Assembly (NCBI GenBank): GCA_017996845.1
Contig: JAGOGF010000043.1
Coordinates: 1-17,295, forward strand
Reading direction: 5' to 3'
DNA from: Butyrivibrio sp.
GTDB taxonomy: Bacteria; Bacillota_A; Clostridia; Lachnospirales; Lachnospiraceae
Length of the DNA: 17,295 nt
Positions 8,059 through 14,098 of this stretch are shown piece after piece; position 1 is the stretch's first letter; each line of letters begins with the position of its first letter. The position numbers and the translations under genes are program-made. The notes below the pieces were generated by a model. That model saw only the letters and a program-made list of their open reading frames with translations. It had not been told where the DNA came from and searched no databases.

Positions 8059-9201
8059 ATGAAAATGAATAAGAACTGGCTGGATCAGAAATGGAGCGCA
8101 TATACCATTGCAACCTGCAGCGCAGTAGTTCTGTACCTGGTACTTTCGCATCTGAATTTGTTTGCAAGGGGGATTCATGCAATATATGGATTTGTTTCAC
8201 CCGTATTTATTGGCATCGTAATTGCATATGTTTTTGATCCTCTGGTCGTATTTATACATAAACATTTCTTGGCTAAAATGAAATCAGAGCGTCTTGCGAG
8301 AGATTTGTCAGTACTGATTACGATCGTTTTTATTGTTTTAATGTTTGTAGTTCTGCTGGCAGGACTCATTCCACAGATGGCGAACAGCGTAATCATTCTG
8401 TATAACAATCTGGGAGCATATGCAGCATCGATTCAAGGGTTTCTTCAGGCAGCCGGCAAGGGCAGCAGTCTGGTTGACATTTCCAGCATTACGTCATTTT
8501 TTGAAAATATGATCAGCAATCTTACAAAATCGATCCCCAACAATATGGATGAGATTATCAATACTTCTTTCAGTATTGGTAAAAATGCATTTGATCTGAT
8601 CATTGGTTTTATCATGGCGATTTATTTCCTGATTGATAAAAAGGGAATGCTTTCTGGCATTGCAAGACTTTTGAAAGCGATTCTGCCGGAAAAGCGGTAT
8701 CGCGAATCTGCAGATTTTTTTCACAGATGCAATCGCATTCTGATACGTTTTATCATCTGTGATCTTCTGGATGGATTGATCATTGGTGTTGCAAATGGGA
8801 TATTCATGACCGTCATGGGAATGCCTTATGTGATTCTGACATCTGTGGTGGTTGGCGTAACGAACCTTGCGCCGACCTTTGGACCGATTGTTGGCGGCGT
8901 GATTGGAGGCTTCATACTGGTACTGGTAAATCCGTGGTATGCGCTTTGGTTTATTATCTTTACCATTATTTTGCAGACCTGCGATGGGTATGTCATAAAG
9001 CCCAAACTTTTCGGAGACTCACTTGGGGTTCCTGCAGTCTGGATTCTGATCAGCATCATCGTCGGCGGAAGAATTTTTGGTGTTGCAGGTGTCCTTCTGG
9101 CAATTCCATTTGCGGCAATTTTTGATTATGTATTTCGTGAAATTATCTGGATCCGGATCAATCGTAAGAAAAATGAAGGCCCTGTAAAAGAAGAAACGTA
9201 A
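8059..9201 (+). CDS. AI-2E family transporter (YhhQ/TqsA/PerM-type)
   Basis: A 380-residue polytopic membrane protein of the AI-2E family (PF01594), which holds TqsA and PerM and, more loosely, Na+/H+ antiporter-like members. The signature is the C-terminal block: GLIIGVANGIFM, GVTNLAPTFGPIVGG, a TCDGYVIKPKLFGDSLGVP segment where other members have an N/Q-rich ligand helix followed by P-x-x-x-G, and GGRIFGVAGVLLAIPFAAIF at the end. Two N-terminal helices, then two in the 95-130 region, precede a long soluble helical part (about 130-185), followed by four or five more helices, as is usual in the family. The start at 8059 is set by GGAGGA at 8045-8050, 8 nt upstream; the ATG at 7999 lies inside the predicted promoter. 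Many members do not transport AI-2, and no lux/lsr genes are nearby, so the substrate is open. No terminator separates it from the next gene. Confidence 0.92.
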   Translation: MKMNKNWLDQKWSAYTIATCSAVVLYLVLSHLNLFARGIHAIYGFVSPVFIGIVIAYVFDPLVVFIHKHFLAKMKSERLARDLSVLITIVFIVLMFVVLLAGLIPQMANSVIILYNNLGAYAASIQGFLQAAGKGSSLVDISSITSFFENMISNLTKSIPNNMDEIINTSFSIGKNAFDLIIGFIMAIYFLIDKKGMLSGIARLLKAILPEKRYRESADFFHRCNRILIRFIICDLLDGLIIGVANGIFMTVMGMPYVILTSVVVGVTNLAPTFGPIVGGVIGGFILVLVNPWYALWFIIFTIILQTCDGYVIKPKLFGDSLGVPAVWILISIIVGGRIFGVAGVLLAIPFAAIFDYVFREIIWIRINRKKNEGPVKEET

Positions 9202-9211
9202 AGGCATATAC

Positions 9212-9240
9212 TTGACATAGAGGTGATTGTTTGTTATTAT
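9212..9240 (+). promoter_or_regulatory. Near-consensus sigma-A promoter of the DUF134-NifX gene
   Basis: A perfect -35 TTGACA (9212-9217), 17-bp spacer and TATTAT (9235-9240, 5/6) form the best promoter in the window, 10 bp after the AI-2E stop codon. The predicted start is around 9247, within a palindrome. A promoter this strong suggests the gene is held down by a repressor under most conditions. Confidence 0.8.
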
Positions 9241-9245
9241 GATTT

Positions 9246-9257
9246 CGACATATGTCG
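9246..9257. promoter_or_regulatory. Palindromic operator candidate at the transcription start
   Basis: CGACATATGTCG is a perfect 12-bp palindrome, with TT/AA also symmetric one base further out on each side. It sits 5 bp after the -10 box, across the expected +1, where a bound protein would block initiation. Since the gene it controls encodes a helix-turn-helix DUF134 protein, autoregulation is the simplest reading, but this is inferred. Confidence 0.55.
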
Positions 9258-9279
9258 GAAACAACCAAGGAGTCAAAAC

Positions 9280-10086
9280 ATGCCAAGACATCAAAGATGC
9301 CGCAGAATATGCGGATTTCCGGCTTGCAAAAGTTTCACACCGGAAAATGGCGAACCGTTAAATACCGTAACGCTGACACTGGATGAATATGAAGTAGTGC
9401 GGTTGGTGGATTACGAGAAGCAGACACATGAGCAGTGTGCGGAGCAGATGGATATATCCAGAACAACGGTAACGGAAATTTATGAAACTGCCAGATATAA
9501 GATTGCAGACAGTATTGTAAATGGGAAGAGACTTCTGATTTTCGGCGGAAATTACAGATTATGTGATGGAACAGACACCGGGTGCTGCAAAAAGCGATGC
9601 AAACGCAGACAGGAATGTGGAGCATACTGTGCCTGTCCGGAAAAAGAGAAGAGGATAAATATGAAGGTTGTAGCGGTCAGCTATGAAAATGGAGAAGTTT
9701 TTCAGCATTTTGGTCATACAGAGCAGTTTAAGATATATGAAATCGAGAACGGCGCTGTTGTGAACAGTGGAGTTGTAAGTGCAATTGGCAGTGGTCATGG
9801 CGCACTGGCAGGATTTCTGAAGGATTATAACGTAGATACGTTGTTATGCGGAGGAATCGGCGGGGGTGCACAGACAGCACTTGCTGAAGTGGGTATTGAA
9901 TTATATGGCGGTGTGCAGGGAAATGCAGATGCAGCGGTAGATGCATGGATTGCAGGAAGTCTGGGATATGATCCGGATGTACATTGCGATCATCATGACC
10001 ATGAAGGGCATGACTGCGGAGAGCATCACGGGGAAGATCATCAGTGCGGCGGTGGCTGTGGCGGAAACGGCTGCGGATGTCATTGA
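9280..10086 (+). CDS. DUF134 HTH / NifX-like (dinitrogenase FeMo-cofactor) fusion protein
   Basis: A 268-residue protein in three parts. Residues 1-95 are DUF134, a small DNA-binding-like family, with the RRICGFPACKSFTP start, LTLDEYEVVRLVDYE (33-47), a helix-turn-helix around EQCAEQMDISRTTVTEIYETA, and GKRLLIFGGNY. Residues 95-127 are a Cys/Lys/Arg-rich linker with Cys at 95, 102, 103, 107, 113, 117 and 119. Residues 128-232 are a NifX/NifB-C type domain (MKVVAVSYENGEVFQHFGH, LLCGGIGGGAQTAL), known in other proteins to hold Fe-S or FeMo-co precursors. The tail (233-268) is full of His, Cys and Gly and should bind metal ions. No nitrogenase genes are present, so an iron or metal-cluster sensing or storage role is more likely than nitrogen fixation. 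The start is set by AAGGAG at 9267-9272, 7 nt before the ATG. A second Shine-Dalgarno and ATG at the NifX boundary (9661) could give a separate short form. Confidence 0.88.
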   Translation: MPRHQRCRRICGFPACKSFTPENGEPLNTVTLTLDEYEVVRLVDYEKQTHEQCAEQMDISRTTVTEIYETARYKIADSIVNGKRLLIFGGNYRLCDGTDTGCCKKRCKRRQECGAYCACPEKEKRINMKVVAVSYENGEVFQHFGHTEQFKIYEIENGAVVNSGVVSAIGSGHGALAGFLKDYNVDTLLCGGIGGGAQTALAEVGIELYGGVQGNADAAVDAWIAGSLGYDPDVHCDHHDHEGHDCGEHHGEDHQCGGGCGGNGCGCH

Positions 10087-10108
10087 ACAAAAGGTAGAGA
10101 ATGAAAAT

Positions 10109-10149
10109 AAAAAAGAGTCAGTAGCCTATGCGGCTTCCGACTCTTTTTT
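10109..10149. terminator. Bidirectional terminator between convergent genes
   Basis: AAAAAAGAGTC (10109-10119) pairs with GACTCTTTTTT (10139-10149), with an inner AGCC (10123-10126)/GGCT (10132-10135) stem. Poly-A on one side and poly-T on the other allow it to stop both the DUF134-NifX transcript and the YczE-like transcript; the stop codon of the latter (10126-10128) lies inside the hairpin. Confidence 0.88.
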
Positions 10150-10833
10150 ATTTTCAGCAGCAGAGGCTAATCCTGTGATAGTTGCCATTTTATCTTTCAA
10201 CAGCAGATTGAATCCTGCAATGACCCGGCCGACCATTATCATGGAGACAAGAGTACCAGGACCTACGCCCGAAATCCTGCCTGAAAAAATAAGACCGATA
10301 CAACAGGACAGGCAGACACAAATAATATCAACAATATTTTTGGTCAGTCCCATGGATTTATGAATGCGATCTGAGACAGCTGCAACAAATGCATCTCCCG
10401 GATTGGCAACAATATGCATGTTTACGGTTACGGCAGCACCGATTCCGGTGAATAGAACAGCAGTGATCAAAAGAACGGATTTCATTATCATACCGGGATC
10501 ATTAATGATAATTAAATCATTAAACAAATTTAAAAGTCTGGTAAAGACAAGACTTAGGGCAATTTGCAGAAGATCAGTCCAGGTACGATTTTTGCCCTTG
10601 ATCCACATTTGCGCAAGAACCATCAGGGTATAGACGATAAAAGTCATATTGCCAAAATTGATTCCTGACAGTATCGAAATTGTGTATGGAACAGAAATAA
10701 TGGCAGATACGCCCAGAAGGGTTTTGGTATTCAGTGTCAAACCAAGTGCCAGGATGATAACGCCCAGAAGATAAAATAAAATACGCCACAATACCTTAAG
10801 TATAGTGTTCTTAGGATATACAGATGATTGCAT
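10126..10833 (-). CDS. YczE/YyaS/YitT-like integral membrane protein
   Basis: A 235-residue protein with about five or six hydrophobic helices, beginning with a short basic cytoplasmic end. Features shared with the YczE/DUF6198 group are FYLLGVIILALGLTLNTKT near the N-terminus, LGVSAIISVPYTIS, VANPGDAFVAAVSDR in the middle, and SGVGPGTLVSMIMVGRVIAGFN near the end. The function of the family is not known; YczE of Bacillus affects lipopeptide synthase activity, YitT-type members are uncharacterised. The start is plausible but its AGGAG is 12 nt upstream, longer than usual. It is a single-gene unit with a 5' leader that holds an inverted repeat right against the Shine-Dalgarno sequence. It converges with the DUF134-NifX gene. 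Confidence 0.85.
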   Translation of the reverse strand: MQSSVYPKNTILKVLWRILFYLLGVIILALGLTLNTKTLLGVSAIISVPYTISILSGINFGNMTFIVYTLMVLAQMWIKGKNRTWTDLLQIALSLVFTRLLNLFNDLIIINDPGMIMKSVLLITAVLFTGIGAAVTVNMHIVANPGDAFVAAVSDRIHKSMGLTKNIVDIICVCLSCCIGLIFSGRISGVGPGTLVSMIMVGRVIAGFNLLLKDKMATITGLASAAENKKESEAA

Positions 10834-10851
10834 TTGAGAAATTTGCTCCTG

Positions 10852-10888
10852 TACAGGGAACCGGAAACGCGGCGTGAAGAACCCTGTA
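10852..10888 (-). repeat. Inverted repeat in the leader of the YczE-like gene
   Basis: TACAGGG (10852-10858) and CCCTGTA (10882-10888) form a perfect 7-bp inverted repeat with a 23-nt loop that itself can pair CCG with CGG. On the minus-strand mRNA its second arm lies 1 nt from the AGGAG ribosome binding site. I do not recognise a known riboswitch class in it. Confidence 0.45.
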
Positions 10889-10916
10889 TGGCTTCGGCCG
10901 ACATAAAGGCAAATAA

Positions 10917-10976
10917 AACTGTGCCGGAATCAGGAATCAGAAGAATCTATGTCCTATTCTAGCACAGTTATTTTTT
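10917..10976. terminator. Terminator of the Gfo/Idh - TIM/propeller operon
   Basis: AACTGTGC (10917-10924) pairs with GCACAGTT (10962-10969), with GAAT/ATTC pairs further in. On the minus strand the stem is followed by TTATTT, fitting the end of the operon whose last stop codon is at 11000. The plus strand has ATTTTTT after it too, so it may work in both directions, though no plus-strand gene points into it. The loop is long (37 nt), which lowers confidence. Confidence 0.6.
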
Positions 10977-10999
10977 GCTGTCTAAAAATGTCTCAAATA

Positions 11000-12643
11000 T
11001 CAGAGATGCTGCAGGCAATATTGAACAAGTGCAATATGACGACTGTCCGGTGCCCAGGAATTAACATTAACAGATCCCTGTCCGCCAAAGAAATCGAGCA
11101 GTTTATGATCTCCGGAACCATCATAATTCATGACAGACAAGGATACATTCATATTAGGCAGATGCTCATTTGGCTCCAGTTCGTCTTTGTGGAAAGTCAG
11201 ATAGAAAACCTGACTCCCATCCGGAGATACATGTGCGAACCAATTGTTAGCCATGGAAAAAGTCATTTGCGTCACAGAACTGCCGTCGCGGTTCATTCTC
11301 CAGATTTGCATCAGTCCGGATCTGGTACTGTTAAACCAGATATGCTGACCATTTGGAGCATATTCAGGTCCGTCGTTGAAGCCTTCAGCATGTGTCAGCC
11401 TCTTTTCCGTACCGCCGCAGGCAGGAATGGTATAGATATCAACATCTGTTGTATCACTATCAAAATGTGGGCGAAAAGCACAGTAGGAAAGTTCTTTTCC
11501 ATCGGGAGACCAGCCATGGAGATAACTTGGCGCGTTTGCAGTAATACGCCGGGGCAGACCACCTGTTATAGGAAGTGTATAGATCGCAGAGAGATAACTT
11601 CCGGCCGGAGAACAGCTGATGGCAAGGCTTTTGCCGTCAGGAGAAGGAACATGGTCATTGTTGCATTGTGTGCAGTCCGCAGTGTCAATCATTTCTGATG
11701 TATCCGAATCAATTTGATAGCGAAAGATGTGCCCATCTGCGTTATAGAGGATAGCATTCCCATCAGGGAACCAGTTGGGCGCTTCAATAATATGATCAAA
11801 ACCGTGCAGGATCGTAAGTGATCCGGTCACGGTATCCAGTGTACATAACTGACTTGTGGTATGCGCTCTTTCCTGTGTCAGGGAAGACAGGAGCTGATGA
11901 CTCTCCCGGAGCTCGGATATGGTGCAGCTGTCCACGTCTACGATTTGAGAAGCACCGTTTGCACGCGCAAACTGGAAACAGGCTCCCAGATCGAGAAAAC
12001 CATGACCAAGCGGTACTTCAATCATATTAGTATGGTCATAGGACAGCTTCATGTCTTTATAATGAACAGACTTGACATAGCAGGCATTGCGCCACAAAAA
12101 AGCCTCCGGATCTTCTCCTCCGGCGGCGAGCCAGCCAATATCAGGCTGTGCATATACCTTTTTATGACAGGTATGCAGCAGCCACTCATATGCAGTAATG
12201 CCTTCCAGATGCTCCTGAATCTCAGTATCCTGATTGTGCAGCAAAACCGCAATGCCATAGGGAGACAGACTATCGGCAACGAAAGTGCAGATATCCGCAA
12301 AACGCTGATAGGAAGTGAGCGAGATATCCTGCGGACATTTCAAAATATATTGAGAAATACCTGTCTCCTCAGCCAGCCGAATCATTTCAGGAACGATTCG
12401 GGTCAGATCAGCAGCAAGAACATGAGCAGACCGGATATCAATCCCAAGTGTGCGCAGACAGGGAAGATATTGCTCCAGCTCAGAAGGACTCCAGAAACCA
12501 TTACCGCGCAAATCTTTTGGAGAGTCAAAACTGATACAGGGTTCAATCTGATGATAGCCGAAAGAACTGATTTCTTTCAGAAAGGATTCGGGATTGTGAT
12601 GGAACTCTTTTGCAACGCCGTACATATTTATTCCAAAGCGCAT
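11000..12643 (-). CDS. Fused TIM-barrel isomerase/epimerase-like and PD40 beta-propeller protein
   Basis: One uninterrupted 547-residue frame joins two known folds. Residues 1-260 are a sugar phosphate isomerase/epimerase-like (xylose isomerase-type, PF01261) barrel with likely metal and substrate residues Glu34 (IEPC), His136-Asn137 (LLHNQ), Asp168 (QPDIGW), His194 (SVHYKDM) and Asp236/Asp238 (IVDVDS), where a Glu is more usual. Residues 285-547 are a TolB-like PD40 propeller with about six repeats: WFPDG (291), PSPDG (333), WSPDG (378), YAPNG (428), VSPDG (472) and WAPDS (530), ending with an FGGQGSVNVNSWAPDS stretch typical of YidR-like TolB proteins. There is no signal peptide, so it is cytoplasmic. 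AGAGG lies just upstream of the ATG. It is the second gene of a minus operon after a Gfo/Idh/MocA oxidoreductase. The barrel alone suggests isomerase, epimerase or lyase chemistry on a sugar; substrate unknown. PD40 folds also occur in oligogalacturonate lyases, so the propeller could be catalytic. Confidence 0.88.
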   Translation of the reverse strand: MRFGINMYGVAKEFHHNPESFLKEISSFGYHQIEPCISFDSPKDLRGNGFWSPSELEQYLPCLRTLGIDIRSAHVLAADLTRIVPEMIRLAEETGISQYILKCPQDISLTSYQRFADICTFVADSLSPYGIAVLLHNQDTEIQEHLEGITAYEWLLHTCHKKVYAQPDIGWLAAGGEDPEAFLWRNACYVKSVHYKDMKLSYDHTNMIEVPLGHGFLDLGACFQFARANGASQIVDVDSCTISELRESHQLLSSLTQERAHTTSQLCTLDTVTGSLTILHGFDHIIEAPNWFPDGNAILYNADGHIFRYQIDSDTSEMIDTADCTQCNNDHVPSPDGKSLAISCSPAGSYLSAIYTLPITGGLPRRITANAPSYLHGWSPDGKELSYCAFRPHFDSDTTDVDIYTIPACGGTEKRLTHAEGFNDGPEYAPNGQHIWFNSTRSGLMQIWRMNRDGSSVTQMTFSMANNWFAHVSPDGSQVFYLTFHKDELEPNEHLPNMNVSLSVMNYDGSGDHKLLDFFGGQGSVNVNSWAPDSRHIALVQYCLQHL

Positions 12644-12668
12644 AACAGACCTCTTTTCCGGATCGGGT

Positions 12669-12702
12669 TGCAGGTTCGAATAAAATAATCAGATAACCTG
12701 CA
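12669..12702 (-). repeat. Hairpin between the two operon genes
   Basis: TGCAGGTT (12669-12676) and AACCTGCA (12695-12702) make a perfect 8-bp inverted repeat with an 18-nt AT-rich loop, in the 70-bp gap between the two minus-strand genes. No T-run follows it on the minus strand, so it looks more like an mRNA processing or stability element than a terminator. Confidence 0.5.
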
Positions 12703-12713
12703 GTTATTATAAA

Positions 12714-13907
12714 TCAGTTCATCAGAGATGTTTCTGCGTCACCTCGCAGCTGCCCATGTCCCAGACTGGAAAAATAGCCGGATGGAAGTGGATTGATTGC
12801 AAAGCGCGATTTTGGGTAAAAGGTATTTCCGTTTGCAGCAGCCTCATCGAGGCCGCACAGAACTTCCATGGCATGCAGACCATATTCCTTACTGCAGCGG
12901 CAGGGGCGATTCTGCCTGATTGCCCAGGCCATTTCGGCGACACCGATTCCGCGGTGCCCATATGCATATTCCCAGGAAGTGGGATTCGGAAGAACCGGAT
13001 CACCATTATAGCCATGTGTAAGGGGGAGGAGACAGGGTTCTGCTTCCGGACGGATCAGTTTGACATAGCCGTTAAATGTATTGGGATCACCAAGCTCAAG
13101 AATGCCTTCTGTCCCAAACATCTGCAGTGCGTGCTGAGATTCTCCGATGGTATTTCCATCAAAATGTAAACCACCCAATACGCCGCTTTCAAATTCAAGT
13201 GCTCCGATCATAAGATTATTGCCGGGAATCTGCCAGGGAGTGACGGGAATTTCCGACAGCTTATACAGAAGCTGCGGCGTATAAAGTGGAGCGGGTGCGC
13301 CAAAACCGCGCACCGATCGAACCGGACCCAGTAGACATAAAAGCGCTGCAATGTAGTAAATTCCTACATCGTACGGAAGAGCGCCTCCATTGTTTCTGAG
13401 AAAACGAAAAGTTTCGGAATTCAAAGACTGATTGCGATTGATGCTGGCATAGCAGGAAGTTATATTACCAATCAGACCGGCATCCATGATCTTGCGTGCA
13501 GTCTGAATGCCCGCTCCCAGAACGGTATCAGGCGCAACGCCAAGGTATAGATGCTTTTCATTGGCCAGAGCGACAAGTTCCTGTCCCTGTTCCAGGGTGA
13601 CAGCCATCATTTTTTCGGTATAAATATGTTTGCCGGAGTCTAGCATCATGCGAATTACATCGTAATGTGCAGCAGGGCCTGTCAGATTGACGACCAGTTC
13701 GATATCCTCTGATGCTGCAATTTCTTCCAGGGTCATGACCTTTTCAATTCCGTATTCACGGGCTTTTTGAGCAGCAGTTTCCTGCTTGTGATCGCACAAT
13801 GCGACCAGATCCGTTATATAAAAAAGATTTTTCAGATTGCGGATATAAATATTACTGATCATGCCGCACCCTACTATGGCAGTGCGCACCTTTCTGACAG
13901 TTGACAT
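12714..13907 (-). CDS. Gfo/Idh/MocA family oxidoreductase
   Basis: A 397-residue NAD(P)-dependent dehydrogenase of the glucose-fructose oxidoreductase/inositol dehydrogenase/MocA superfamily, cytoplasmic. The Rossmann domain comes first: TAIVGCGMIS (9-18) is the dinucleotide loop, LVVNLTGPAAHYDV (71-84) and YTEKMMA (96-102) hold the Glu98-Lys99 pair usual in the family. The C-terminal sheet domain carries NNGGALPYDVGIYYIAALL (172-190), where Asp180 and a Tyr (184 or 185) stand at the usual Asp-x-Gly-x-His positions; Tyr here resembles the GFOR branch. Substrates of the family are polyols, aldoses and glycosides, oxidised or epimerised via keto intermediates. GGGAGGT lies 6 nt before the ATG. 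It is the first gene of an operon with the TIM/propeller fusion and is divergent from a LacI regulator with shared operators, so it is probably induced by a sugar-like compound. Confidence 0.93.
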   Translation of the reverse strand: MSTVRKVRTAIVGCGMISNIYIRNLKNLFYITDLVALCDHKQETAAQKAREYGIEKVMTLEEIAASEDIELVVNLTGPAAHYDVIRMMLDSGKHIYTEKMMAVTLEQGQELVALANEKHLYLGVAPDTVLGAGIQTARKIMDAGLIGNITSCYASINRNQSLNSETFRFLRNNGGALPYDVGIYYIAALLCLLGPVRSVRGFGAPAPLYTPQLLYKLSEIPVTPWQIPGNNLMIGALEFESGVLGGLHFDGNTIGESQHALQMFGTEGILELGDPNTFNGYVKLIRPEAEPCLLPLTHGYNGDPVLPNPTSWEYAYGHRGIGVAEMAWAIRQNRPCRCSKEYGLHAMEVLCGLDEAAANGNTFYPKSRFAINPLPSGYFSSLGHGQLRGDAETSLMN

Positions 13908-13926
13908 AAAGTACCTCCCATAAACA

Positions 13927-13940
13927 GGTAATCGTTTACC
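13927..13940. promoter_or_regulatory. LacI-type operator 1
   Basis: GGTAATCGTTTACC is an imperfect 14-bp palindrome with the central CG and the outer GGTAA/TTACC halves typical of LacI/GalR family operators. It lies 10-25 bp downstream of the predicted start of the minus-strand operon, where a bound repressor would block transcription. Confidence 0.8.
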
Positions 13941-13957
13941 AATCAGGTTCCAATTGA

Positions 13958-13987
13958 ATTATATGACATGCCTGATATTGAAGTCAA
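13958..13987 (-). promoter_or_regulatory. Sigma-A promoter of the Gfo/Idh operon
   Basis: On the minus strand TTGACT (13982-13987) and a perfect TATAAT (13958-13963) are separated by 18 bp. The predicted start is about 13951, giving a leader of about 44 nt that includes operator 1. Confidence 0.8.
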
Positions 13988-13996
13988 TAAGCAAAT

Positions 13997-14008
13997 GTAA
14001 TCGATTAC
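13997..14008. promoter_or_regulatory. LacI-type operator 2
   Basis: GTAATCGATTAC is a perfect 12-bp palindrome with a central CG, near-identical to operator 1 and flanked by CC on its right side. Its centre is 69 bp from that of operator 1. It sits upstream of both divergent promoters, so together the two sites could bind a repressor tetramer or two dimers around the minus-strand promoter. Confidence 0.8.
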
Positions 14009-14018
14009 CATAAAATGC

Positions 14019-14047
14019 TTTTCAAAATGAAAAAAGCATGCTAAAAT
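14019..14047 (+). promoter_or_regulatory. Probable promoter of the lacI-type gene and MFS operon
   Basis: TTTTCA (14019-14024), 17 bp, then TAAAAT (14042-14047) are a moderate match. An imperfect hairpin, ATGCTTT (14015-14021) with AAAGCAT (14033-14039), overlaps the -35 box and spacer. Operator 2 lies just upstream, with a gap of 10 bp. Confidence 0.55.
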
Positions 14048-14098
14048 CACATAATAAAAGGCAATAAAATTAATGAAGGATTTCTGCAGGGAGAAAAA

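Noticed and set aside
9223..9279. Longer start of the DUF134-NifX gene
   Set aside because: It overlaps the promoter and operator, lacks a ribosome binding site, and the DUF134 family begins near the MPRHQRCRR position.
11861..12688. Plus-strand frame of 275 codons opposite the TIM/propeller gene
   Set aside because: No domain or plausible ribosome binding site; the minus strand encodes two clear protein families across the same bases.
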